DNA of 64,000 bases, taken from the NCBI RefSeq assembly GCF_001613345.1, contig NZ_BDCE01000091.1, positions 49,466 to 113,465 on the forward strand, given 5' to 3'. Below are positions 7,944-15,872 of this stretch, piece after piece. How positions within the stretch are numbered: position 1 is the first letter of the stretch; each line of letters begins with the position of its first letter. Below the pieces are notes generated by a model. It was not told the origin of the DNA, did no database searches, and saw only the letters and a program-made list of their open reading frames with translations. The DNA comes from Nocardia uniformis NBRC 13702. Lineage in GTDB: Bacteria > Actinomycetota > Actinomycetes > Mycobacteriales > Mycobacteriaceae. The position numbers were made by a program, and so were the translations under genes.

Positions 7944-9038
7944 CTAGGCCGGAATGGCCTCGATGATCGACAGCGGCGCGGCGGTCGGCGTCACGCGGAT
8001 ATCGCGGAAACCGGCCTTGCCCAGGAGAGCTCGATACTCGGTCGCGGTGCGTTCACGGCCCCCTATCGTCAGCAGGACATGCAGGTCCAGCCATAGGCTG
8101 AGGTGGAATCTGTTGCGCTGCTCCGGAATCAGGCACTCGATGAGTTGCAGGCGCCCGGTGGCGGGGATTGCCTCGCGGACTGCGCGCAGGATTTGGAGCG
8201 CAGGTTCGTCCTGCCAGTCGTGCAGGATGTTCTTCAGGACGTAGACGTCGGCTCCGGCGGGTACCGCTTCGAAGAACGAACCGTTCTCGATGGTGCAGCG
8301 CTGCGCGACGCCCGCATTGCGCAGGACGTCAGGGGCGGTAGCGGTGGCGGGGGTGAGATCGTAGAGGATTCCGCTGCTGTGGGAAGCGAGGCCGAGGATG
8401 GCGGCGAGGAGATACCCGGAGCCGCCACCGATATCGGCTATGCGGGGGAAGCGGGAATAGTCACCGGCGGCGAGGATCGACGCCGCGGCCAGTTGCGAGG
8501 TCACCCGCATGGCGTCGTGGAAGGCGGCCGCCAACTCAGGATCTTCGGACAGATGGGCGAAACCTGTGATGTGGTGCGCGAGTTCGTGCCCGGAGCGTCC
8601 GGTCTCGACACTGCGCTTCAGCTGCGCGCCGGTGGCCCACATGACCGGATGTCCGGCGGCGGCCAGCAGGGGGCGCACCGAGTGGGGGGAGTCGGAGCGC
8701 AAGGGCTCGGCCACGGCATTGAGGGCGAATCGCCGACCGCGCAGCTCGCGGAATACCCCGTGACCGGCGAGCATACGAAGCAGCCGGTAGGTGGTATCGG
8801 GATCGGTACCTACCCGCTCGGCCAACTCGTCGGCCGTGCGCGGCCCGTCGGACAGTACGTCGGCGATGCCGAGCTGCGCCGCGGTGTAGAGGGCCTGTGA
8901 CAGCAACCAGCCATCGGCGAGGCTGAGCAGGCCGAGTGGGGCGGGCATCGTGCGTAGCAATAGCCGGCGCACCCGGGCGTGGACGGATTCGCCGATACGG
9001 GCTAGACGCGGGGGTGGTAGGAATCGAGGCGCGTTCAA
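7944..9038 (-). CDS. SAM-dependent O-methyltransferase
   Basis: A 364-residue class I methyltransferase of the plant-type/hydroxyneurosporene O-methyltransferase family, which methylates phenolic hydroxyls of natural products. An N-terminal winged-helix dimerisation domain comes first (LGIADVLSDGPRTADELAER and TYRLLRMLAGHGVF, residues 55-105). The Rossmann SAM site follows (IADIGGGSGYLLAAIL, about 205-220), and then NILHDWQDE with the likely catalytic base His (about 269). Translation probably begins at TTG 9038, with GGAAGG about 9 nt ahead. It follows the DarA-like gene by 24 bp on the same strand, so the two form one transcript divergent from the ACP/DarB operon. I infer it methylates a phenol of the aryl or resorcinol product. 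Confidence 0.85.
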   Translation of the reverse strand: MNAPRFLPPPRLARIGESVHARVRRLLLRTMPAPLGLLSLADGWLLSQALYTAAQLGIADVLSDGPRTADELAERVGTDPDTTYRLLRMLAGHGVFRELRGRRFALNAVAEPLRSDSPHSVRPLLAAAGHPVMWATGAQLKRSVETGRSGHELAHHITGFAHLSEDPELAAAFHDAMRVTSQLAAASILAAGDYSRFPRIADIGGGSGYLLAAILGLASHSSGILYDLTPATATAPDVLRNAGVAQRCTIENGSFFEAVPAGADVYVLKNILHDWQDEPALQILRAVREAIPATGRLQLIECLIPEQRNRFHLSLWLDLHVLLTIGGRERTATEYRALLGKAGFRDIRVTPTAAPLSIIEAIPA

Positions 9039-9062
9039 GCGAATTGCCTTCCGAATCGTCGG

Positions 9063-10514
9063 TTACCGGGCAAGTCCGGTGGTCATGGCGCGGATGAGCT
9101 CCTGATGGGGGTCGGCGCCGCGCAGCACCGCCGCCACCACACCGCCCGGACCGACCAGCACCGCACGGCCGTCGTGCAGACCGTACCCGTCCAGTGCGCT
9201 CCCGGAGGGGTCGTACAGGCGCTGCCCGTCGAACGCGCCACCGACGGGCGCATTCGGTCCGTACCCCTGCGGCGCATCGTCGGCGCGGTCGTGCACGTCG
9301 AGCCGTCCGCCGTTCGGGTGTTCCCCGTTGGTGTCGGCGGCCTCGTGCGGCCTCGCGTCGGGCGTGGCGGTGCGGGAAATGGTCAGTGCGGCAATCGGTG
9401 TCGTGTCCATAATGCGCACGTATCCGATGGCGTCCCGCCACCGTGGTTCGGCTTCCTCGCCGCAGAGCAGCAGGAATCCCTCGTCGCGCGGATCCGGGAC
9501 GGTGATCTCTTCGCCACTGTGACGGCGTAGGCGATAGCGGGGCGCCGGGCGTCCGAGATCCACAGCGGTCGAGGCGATGTCGGCTGCCGCCGGCCGTGCG
9601 AGGCGGGGAATATCGCCGAGACGGCGGTCGATCGCCCGGTCGATACGCCGGTGCAGCGGCAGTGCCAGCAGTACGGCGAGCGGCAGTATCGCCAGCGACA
9701 GGCCCAGCCAGACGACGAAGGCGCTGACCGCGACGGCTCCGAGAGCCGGGCTGCGCCGTGTCGCCGCCCTGATCATGCTGCCCCACCGCCGGAATAGCCT
9801 GCCGGCCATCAGGTCCGCACCCGCGACCGGATACTTGACCGGCGCACCGATGACCGTCCGTTCCGTCTCGGTGGGAGAGAGATCGGACCAGGCTCTACCA
9901 CACTCGCGCAGCCGGTCGAGCTCGCGATCGTCGATACCCGCTCGCCCCAGTGGTCCTCGGGTCCGCCGACGTCCGCCGAACATCCAGCGCAGCGTGGTGA
10001 TCAGTGTGATCAGCTGCGGCCGGGTATCGGTCGCCACCGCGGCACCCAGATGGCGGGCGCCCAGCTCGGTGAGCCGCTGTTCGACCTCGAGGACCGCCGA
10101 ATACCACATCTTTCGGCAGGCGACGACCGACACCACCGCACGATCGGCGAACATCTCCGGATGTGTGTTCAGAACCGTCCGCATGGGCAACGACGGCGAC
10201 AGATACCAGACCTGATAGGCCAGCACGATCAATTCGTCCGGGGCGATATGGAATTCGGAATCCGGCGTCGCCAACTCGATTTCCGCCCGGTCATCGACAC
10301 AGGTGGGAAAGACACCGAAGAACTTGCGAATCGACCACGGGAACGGATACGGCTGCGCCGGTGTGACGGCGACCTGACGAATATGCCAGCCAGCCGCGGC
10401 GAGTGGCGCGATGAACGCCTCCATCGCCTCGGTCAGTTGACCTGTCTGGGAATAGTGGAAAACAACGGCGCGCCGCGTCGGAACGCCGTCGTCGCAAAAA
10501 CTTTCGGAGGCCAT
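9063..10514 (-). CDS. darA: DarA-like dialkylresorcinol aromatase/oxidoreductase with C-terminal extension
   Basis: A 483-residue protein. Residues 1-210 match the flavodoxin-like DarA family of dialkylresorcinol and flexirubin clusters (StlC in stilbene clusters): AVVFHYSQTGQLTEAM at the FMN loop, PYPFPWSIRKFFGVFP, LIVLAYQVWYLSPSLP and VVACRKMWYSAVLEVEQR. That family oxidises the cyclohexanedione made by DarB to the resorcinol. A hydrophobic segment at about 265-290 suggests membrane association. Unlike ordinary DarA (about 300 aa), about 190 more residues follow. Their pattern (LGRPAPRYRLRR, GFLLLC, then DGRAVLVGPGGVVAAVLRG near the end) resembles the thioredoxin-like C-terminal domain of aromatic-ring flavin monooxygenases. 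ATG 10514 begins MASESFCDD. It is divergent from the ACP/DarB genes. Confidence 0.82.
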   Translation of the reverse strand: MASESFCDDGVPTRRAVVFHYSQTGQLTEAMEAFIAPLAAAGWHIRQVAVTPAQPYPFPWSIRKFFGVFPTCVDDRAEIELATPDSEFHIAPDELIVLAYQVWYLSPSLPMRTVLNTHPEMFADRAVVSVVACRKMWYSAVLEVEQRLTELGARHLGAAVATDTRPQLITLITTLRWMFGGRRRTRGPLGRAGIDDRELDRLRECGRAWSDLSPTETERTVIGAPVKYPVAGADLMAGRLFRRWGSMIRAATRRSPALGAVAVSAFVVWLGLSLAILPLAVLLALPLHRRIDRAIDRRLGDIPRLARPAAADIASTAVDLGRPAPRYRLRRHSGEEITVPDPRDEGFLLLCGEEAEPRWRDAIGYVRIMDTTPIAALTISRTATPDARPHEAADTNGEHPNGGRLDVHDRADDAPQGYGPNAPVGGAFDGQRLYDPSGSALDGYGLHDGRAVLVGPGGVVAAVLRGADPHQELIRAMTTGLAR

Positions 10515-10742
10515 GGACCATGCCCGCTTTCCTGACGTGCGACGGAAGAACTGTAGCGACGGTCATCGCAATGGCGCAAGGCCCGTACGGCGCGAACAGG
10601 GGTGTGTCGCATAGGGGTTGACACGAACCAATCGACCATCGACCTGCGCGATTCATTGACGTCACCGTTGCTGAAAATGCAGACTTGGGCTGCACGCGGG
10701 CGCCGAATCAGCGAGTCCCCGAGCCGAAGAACGAGGTGCGGA
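10515..10742. promoter_or_regulatory. Divergent promoter region, DarA-OMT / ACP-DarB-PKS
   Basis: This 228-bp gap must hold the promoters of both units that build the resorcinol ring. TTGACA at 10618-10623 directly follows the second copy of the tandem motif and could be the -35 of the plus-strand operon; no clear -10 is visible. The 10602-11009 reading frame crosses the region but lacks a plausible earlier start, so I treat it as non-coding. Confidence 0.5.
10595..10618 (+). promoter_or_regulatory. Tandem AGGGGT motif (putative cluster operator, site B)
   Basis: Read on the plus strand, AACAGGGGT (10595-10603) and ATAGGGGT (10611-10618) form a direct repeat with a 15-bp period. The complement reads ACCCCTAT ... 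ACCCCTGTT. It matches sites A and C in core (ACCCCT), spacing and orientation towards the regulated gene, and abuts a TTGACA. It lies 125 bp before the ACP start. Confidence 0.5.
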
Positions 10743-11009
10743 ATGTCGATCGTAGTAGAAATACAAAAGGACATCTTCGACTATCTCGATTCCCATTACG
10801 GGATAGAACCGGAGGAAATCAAAAGCCATTCCAAGCTCAACGAACTGGGCGTGGACTCGCTGGGCCTGCTCGCGATCGTGGATATGGTGAAGAAGAAGTA
10901 CGGTATAGAACTCGACGACGAGCGAATCGCGTCGGTACGGACCTTCCAGGATTTCACCGAACTGCTGGAGCGCAAATGCGCGGCCGCCGAGCGAGCGGGC
11001 AGAGCGTGA
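10743..11009 (+). CDS. Discrete acyl carrier protein
   Basis: An 88-residue type II acyl carrier protein. The phosphopantetheine attachment motif NELGVDSLGLLAIVDM is clear (Ser about residue 39), flanked by the usual four-helix pattern and an acidic helix 2. It occupies the DarC position: dialkylresorcinol clusters normally pair DarA and DarB with a dedicated ACP. Its TGA overlaps a GTG start for the DarB-like gene, so the two are probably translationally coupled. It may also serve the first PKS (KS-AT) in trans, since that protein has no carrier of its own. ATG 10743 has the weak ribosome site GAGGTGCGGA just upstream. Confidence 0.9.
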   Translation: MSIVVEIQKDIFDYLDSHYGIEPEEIKSHSKLNELGVDSLGLLAIVDMVKKKYGIELDDERIASVRTFQDFTELLERKCAAAERAGRA

Positions 11010-12151
11010 CTCCGATGCCCGTCTACATCACCTCGACCGGCCGATTTCTGCCCGGCGCACCGGTTTCCAATGACGAGATCGAGGACTACATCGGCCGCGC
11101 CGGCCTGGCCTCGGCCGATCTGCGCGACATGATCCTCACCAATAGCGGTATCAAGACCAGGCATTACGCCATCGACAAGCGGCAGGAGACGGTCTACTCG
11201 AATACGCAGATGGCCGCCGAGGCCGTGCGCGAGGCCGTCGCCCGCTCCGGTCTGGGGCAGGACGAGGTCGAAATGCTCGCTGCCGCAACCACAATGCCGG
11301 ACCTGCTCGGTCCCGGCCACGCCAGCATGATCCACGGCGAGGTCGGTTTCGCGCCGCTGGAGGTGATGACCGCGCACGGTATCTGCAGCTCGGGCATGAT
11401 GGCGCTCAAAGACGCCTACCTGCAGATCGCGGTGGGGGAGAAACGCAATGCCGTGGTCGTGGCCAGCGAATTCGCCTCCCGCGGTTTCAAGAGCTCCCGC
11501 TACGCGCAGCTGGAATCGGTCGTCGAGGACGGCACCCTGCCCATGGAGACCGCCTTCCTGCGCTACATGCTCTCCGACGGTGCGGGAGCCGCTGTGTTGC
11601 AGAACGAACCGGCGGCCGAGGGCATCAGCCTGCGCATCGACTGGATCACCCTGACCTCCTACGCCAATACCGAACAGGCGTGCATGTTCTTCGGTAGCAA
11701 GTCCAATGACTGCGCCAAGACCTGGGGCGACTACCCGGACGCGACCGCCGCCGCCGTGGACGGTGCCATGGCCCCGCGTCAAAAGCTCTCCCTGTTACCA
11801 CATTTGGTGGAGGTGGGCATAGAGGAGTATCAGAAGCTGGTCGCCACGGGACGTTTCGATCCGGAGAAGGTCACCTGGTTCCCGGTGCACTATTCCAGCG
11901 AGCGCATGAAGCACCTGATGATCGGTGAGTTCAAGCGTCGCCAGATCGGCGGCGGCAGGCTGGAGAGCTGGTACAGCAATCTGACCCGGGTCGGCAATGT
12001 CGGCTCGGCCAGTGTGTATCTCATTCTCGACGAGATGTTGAACGAGGGGATTGTTCGCGAGGGCGACACGCTGCTGTGCATGGTTCCCGAATCGGGCCGT
12101 TTCATTATCTCCTTCATGCATTTGACCGCGGTCGCCGGAAACCAGTCGTAG
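11006..12151 (+). CDS. darB: DarB/StlD-like KAS-III ketosynthase-cyclase
   Basis: A 381-residue beta-ketoacyl-ACP synthase III homologue of the dialkylresorcinol (DarB), flexirubin and Photorhabdus stilbene (StlD) type. Family marks are VYITSTGRFLPGAPVSNDE at the start, MLSDGAGAAVLQNEPA, SYANTEQACMF, SNLTRVGNVGSASVYLILDE and the VPESGRFIISF end. The Cys-His-Asn triad is present: Cys in HGICSSGMMAL (about 124-127), His in FPVHYSSE, Asn in TRVGNVGSA. These enzymes join a beta-ketoacyl thioester to an alpha,beta-unsaturated thioester and close the ring to a cyclohexanedione. Start: GTG 11006 overlaps the ACP stop by 4 nt; ATG 11015 is the alternative. PKS1 follows after 26 bp. I infer it releases and cyclises the PKS product. 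Confidence 0.88.
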   Translation: MTPMPVYITSTGRFLPGAPVSNDEIEDYIGRAGLASADLRDMILTNSGIKTRHYAIDKRQETVYSNTQMAAEAVREAVARSGLGQDEVEMLAAATTMPDLLGPGHASMIHGEVGFAPLEVMTAHGICSSGMMALKDAYLQIAVGEKRNAVVVASEFASRGFKSSRYAQLESVVEDGTLPMETAFLRYMLSDGAGAAVLQNEPAAEGISLRIDWITLTSYANTEQACMFFGSKSNDCAKTWGDYPDATAAAVDGAMAPRQKLSLLPHLVEVGIEEYQKLVATGRFDPEKVTWFPVHYSSERMKHLMIGEFKRRQIGGGRLESWYSNLTRVGNVGSASVYLILDEMLNEGIVREGDTLLCMVPESGRFIISFMHLTAVAGNQS

Positions 12152-12177
12152 GGCGCATCGGTACCGGAGGTGGGCCA

Positions 12178-14550
12178 ATGGCGGAGGAAGAACTGCGCGC
12201 GTATCTGCGCACGGCGGTACGTGAGCTGCAGCAGAGCCGGGAACGATTGCGGCAGTGGGAATCGCGTGCGAGCGAGCCGATCGCCATTGTATCGATGGGC
12301 TGCCGTTTCCCCGGCGGTGTCACCGGCCCGGCGGACCTGTGGCGCATGCTCGTCGAGGCCCGAGACGTGGTGTCCGGGTTCCCGGATGACCGCGGCTGGC
12401 AGCTGGAGCACCTCGACGATCCGGACCCCACACGCGGGAATCTCGTACAACGCGGCGGATTCCTCGATGCGGCAGGCGATTTCGATTCTCGATTCTTCGG
12501 AATCAGTCCGCGCGAGGCATTGGCAATGGATCCGCAACAGCGGCAGTTGCTGGAGGTCACCTGGGAGACCCTGGAGCGCGCGGGTATCGATCCGACCACC
12601 CTGCGGGGCAGCCGCACCGGGGTATTCGTCGGAATGATCGGCAATTCCTATGGCTTTCTCGATGGGTCGTACCGGGCGTTGACCGCCGCGCAGCTCACCG
12701 AGGTGAGTGGGTTCCTCATGACGGGTGTGGCCGCGGCCGCCGCCTCGGGCCGAATTTCCTACGTATTCGGGCTCGGCGGTCCCGCCGTCACCGTGGATAC
12801 GGCGTGCTCGTCGTCGCTGGTGGCACTGCATCAGGCCGTGATATCGCTGCGCAGCGGGGAATCGGAGCTGGCGCTGGCCGGTGGGGCCACGGTTATGACG
12901 ACACCCGATATGTTCGTCAGCAGCAGTGAGCGCGGTATGGCTCCCGACGGGCGATGTAAGTCCTATGCCGCCGGCGCGGACGGGACAGTCTGGGCCGAGG
13001 GCGTGGGAATGTTGCTGCTGGAGCGACTTTCGGATGCGCAACGCAATGGGCATCCGATCCTGGCCACTGTGCGCGGTTCGGCCCTCAATTCCGATGGGGA
13101 ATCCAACGGGCTCACCGCGCCGAACGGTTCAGCGCAGCGGGGCGTGATTCGCGATGCGCTGGCGAATGCCGGACTGTCGGCTCCGGAGGTGGATGTCGTG
13201 GAGGGCCACGGCACCGGCACCATTCTGGGTGATCCGATCGAATTGCAGGCGCTGCTGGGCACTTACGGGCGGAACCGGGAGCGGCCGGCGCTGCTGGGAT
13301 CGATAAAGTCGAATATGGGGCACAGCCTCGCCGCGGCCGGTATGGCGGGCGTGATCAAGCTGGTGCAGGCGTTACGCGATGGGATCGTCCCGCCCACGCT
13401 GCATGTCGATGCGCCGACGCCGCACGTGGATTGGTCGGCCGGGCAGGTGCGGCTGGCGACTACCGCACAGCCATGGCCGGAGACCGGACGGCCGCGGCGG
13501 GCGGCGGTGTCATCGTTCGGCATTACCGGAACCAATGCACATGTGATCCTGGAACAGGCACCAGTACAGGACGATTCGTTCGACCCGGCGCCGCGATCGG
13601 CGCCACCATGCCACATATGGCTGTTGTCGGCGCGCTCAGCGCGCGCATTGCCGGTGCAGGCCGCCCGGCTGACGGCATTTCTGGCCGTACATGACGACGT
13701 TGATCCGTGCGATATCGGGCATGCGCTACTGGTGTCACGGGCCCGGATGCCCTTCCGCGCGCTCATGATCGGCCGGACGTACGGCGATCTGGTCGAGGCG
13801 ACGGAAGCGCTGGCGGCCGGCCATGAGTCGGAGGCGGTGGTGCGCGGGCAGTCCTCGCCGACGGCCAAGACGGTGCTGCTGTTTCCCGACACCTGCCCCA
13901 CCCCTGCCGCCGGGCGCGGGCTCTACCGTGATTTCGCGATCTTCCGTAGAGCTTTTGACCAAGTGGCACAAGGAAGTTCTGATCCAGCAGCGCTGTCGGG
14001 TGTTGTGCGCGGTGACAGTGCCGCGGCGGATCGTCTATGCAACACCCCCAATCTCACCGATTCCTATCGCCATGCGGTCCAGATCGGCTTGTATCGGCTG
14101 ATGGTGTCGTTCGGGCTGAGAGTGGACCACCTTATCGGCCGGGGTGCGGGGGAGGCGGTGGCCGCGTATGCGGTCGACACCCTCGGTCCGCCCACACCCC
14201 CGGTACCGGTTCAATGCGAAGCTGGGCTCGAAGCCTCCTTGAAATCGGTGGCGCAGGACAATGGTTCGATTCTGATCGAGCTGGGCGACGCCACGGCCAT
14301 CGACTGGCTACGGGATACCGTGCACGCCGCTGTCGCACCCGATACCGACGTGGTGGCGGTCGCCGCCCTCGGCGATACGGGTACCGACGACCCGGATCAG
14401 GCTGGTGTCTCGGTACTGAGGGCCCTGGCCGCGGCACACGCGGCCGGTGCGCCGGTGGACTGGACGAGGCTGTACGCCCACTCGGGTGCGCGGCGAACAG
14501 AGTTGCCCACCTACGCATTCCAGCACCGCGGATACTGGCTGGGCAGGTAG
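12178..14550 (+). CDS. Type I PKS 1: KS with degenerate AT, no ACP
   Basis: A 790-residue type I PKS protein. Residues 1-30 are a helical docking segment (EEELRAYLRTAVRELQQSRER). The KS domain (about 33-455) is intact: DTACSSSLVAL with Cys210, EGHGTGT and SNMGH for the two His. The AT region (about 560-760) is damaged. The GHSxGE nucleophile motif reads GRGAGE, so Ser is Gly (about 656) and His is Arg. The part that should carry the AFHS specificity motif is missing. No ACP, KR or thioesterase follows. The KS must receive malonyl from elsewhere and use a carrier in trans, perhaps the discrete ACP three genes upstream. Ribosome site CGGAGGTGGG precedes ATG 12178. The FAD enzyme follows after 2 bp. 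Confidence 0.85.
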   Translation: MAEEELRAYLRTAVRELQQSRERLRQWESRASEPIAIVSMGCRFPGGVTGPADLWRMLVEARDVVSGFPDDRGWQLEHLDDPDPTRGNLVQRGGFLDAAGDFDSRFFGISPREALAMDPQQRQLLEVTWETLERAGIDPTTLRGSRTGVFVGMIGNSYGFLDGSYRALTAAQLTEVSGFLMTGVAAAAASGRISYVFGLGGPAVTVDTACSSSLVALHQAVISLRSGESELALAGGATVMTTPDMFVSSSERGMAPDGRCKSYAAGADGTVWAEGVGMLLLERLSDAQRNGHPILATVRGSALNSDGESNGLTAPNGSAQRGVIRDALANAGLSAPEVDVVEGHGTGTILGDPIELQALLGTYGRNRERPALLGSIKSNMGHSLAAAGMAGVIKLVQALRDGIVPPTLHVDAPTPHVDWSAGQVRLATTAQPWPETGRPRRAAVSSFGITGTNAHVILEQAPVQDDSFDPAPRSAPPCHIWLLSARSARALPVQAARLTAFLAVHDDVDPCDIGHALLVSRARMPFRALMIGRTYGDLVEATEALAAGHESEAVVRGQSSPTAKTVLLFPDTCPTPAAGRGLYRDFAIFRRAFDQVAQGSSDPAALSGVVRGDSAAADRLCNTPNLTDSYRHAVQIGLYRLMVSFGLRVDHLIGRGAGEAVAAYAVDTLGPPTPPVPVQCEAGLEASLKSVAQDNGSILIELGDATAIDWLRDTVHAAVAPDTDVVAVAALGDTGTDDPDQAGVSVLRALAAAHAAGAPVDWTRLYAHSGARRTELPTYAFQHRGYWLGR

Positions 14551-14552
14551 CG

Positions 14553-15854
14553 ATGGCGGAGGCCGGACGGGTCGCGGTAGTCGGAGCGGGTATCTCCGGG
14601 TTGGGTGCGGCCGACCGGCTGCGGCGCGCGGGCCACCCGGTAGAGATCATCGAATGCGGCACCGTACCCGGCGGTCGCTGCGGCGCGGGTATTCTCGACG
14701 GGCGGCCGATAACCGTCGGTGGGCGAATGATCGGGGCGAAATACACCGCGCTGCGCGAGTTTCTGGCCGATCTGGGATCTTTCGACCTGGAACCGGCGCG
14801 CATGCGGCTGACGCGGCTGATCGACGGCGACCTGGTCACGCTCGATCACCGCGATCCGGCGGGCACGCTGCGCTACCTGGTGGGCGCGGGGGCCGCCGCG
14901 CCGGATGTCGTGAAATTCTCGTATCTGAGCCGTCGCGCCCGGGGCGAGCGGGGGCTCCTGGCTCCGGGATACTTCAGCAAGCTCGCCGCCTCGGGCGATC
15001 GCAAACCACTCAGTGACCATTTCGATCCTGTCGTCACACGAACTCTGTTGACGCCCATGACCATCTGGATGCACGGCGCGGAACCCGATGAGGTGCACCT
15101 GGGTTCCTTCGGCATGGTCCTGGCCACCATGCTCGACGAGTTCGAACAGCTCACCGATGGAATCCAGCCGGTGGTGGCGGAATTGGTGCGGAGCGGTGTA
15201 GTGCTGCGCACCGGCACGTGGGCAACGCGACTGCTGGTTCGCAATGGGCGCGTGCGCGGACTGACACTCTCGGAGAACGGCGGACCGCCCGTCGATCGGC
15301 TCTACAGCGCGGTTGTGCTGGCGCTACCGGCACCGGCCGCCGTAGAGTTGGCCGCCGACGAATTCCCGGCCCTGGCAAAACTGCTGGCGCAGGTGCGGTA
15401 CCTCCCGGCCGCGGCGGCGGTGGTCGAATACGACCGCGACGTATTCGCGCCCGATATCGGCGGCATCGCCTTCGACAATGGTCCGTGCCGCATGGTCGAC
15501 CCCTACGGCGTGACCCGCCGCGATACGGTGCGCTACACCTTCACCGGACGTGCCGCGCGCCCGTTGCCGACCGCCGCGGTCCTCGACACCTGGCTCGGCC
15601 GCGCCGAGCGACTGCTCTTCGCGGGTTTCGGCCTCGGCGCGATCCGCCGACGCGGTGTCGTCCGCCGCGGGTGGACCGCCGGCTACTGCGCCTACCTGCC
15701 CTTCCACCTCGAATTCACCGGTCGGCTCCGCCACGAACTCGCGGCCTGCGGGCGACTGGCTCTGGCCGGGGATTACCTGCTCGGCACCTCCATGGAGGCG
15801 TGCTTTCGCAGCGGCGTGGAGGCCGCGAGCGCGGTAACCGCAGAACTGGCCTGA
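14553..15854 (+). CDS. FAD-dependent oxidoreductase 1 (CrtI/protoporphyrinogen oxidase-like)
   Basis: A 433-residue flavoprotein amine-oxidase/phytoene-desaturase-type oxidoreductase. The N-terminal dinucleotide fold VAVVGAGISGLGAADRL is followed by the EIIE acidic end and GGRCG. The C-terminal FAD closing motif is LALAGDYLLGTSMEACFRSG. It is clearly paralogous to the product of 28622-29932 (shared MTIWMHGAEPDEVHLGSFG versus MTVRMNGAEPDEVYLGTFG). Such enzymes remove hydrogens from C-C or C-N bonds. In this setting they might desaturate the polyketide chain or oxidise a ring, but the substrate is not shown by sequence. It is tightly coupled to PKS1 (2-bp gap) and convergent with the aldehyde dehydrogenase. 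Confidence 0.8.
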   Translation: MAEAGRVAVVGAGISGLGAADRLRRAGHPVEIIECGTVPGGRCGAGILDGRPITVGGRMIGAKYTALREFLADLGSFDLEPARMRLTRLIDGDLVTLDHRDPAGTLRYLVGAGAAAPDVVKFSYLSRRARGERGLLAPGYFSKLAASGDRKPLSDHFDPVVTRTLLTPMTIWMHGAEPDEVHLGSFGMVLATMLDEFEQLTDGIQPVVAELVRSGVVLRTGTWATRLLVRNGRVRGLTLSENGGPPVDRLYSAVVLALPAPAAVELAADEFPALAKLLAQVRYLPAAAAVVEYDRDVFAPDIGGIAFDNGPCRMVDPYGVTRRDTVRYTFTGRAARPLPTAAVLDTWLGRAERLLFAGFGLGAIRRRGVVRRGWTAGYCAYLPFHLEFTGRLRHELAACGRLALAGDYLLGTSMEACFRSGVEAASAVTAELA

Positions 15855-15872
15855 CCTGCCGGGCGTGCAGAA

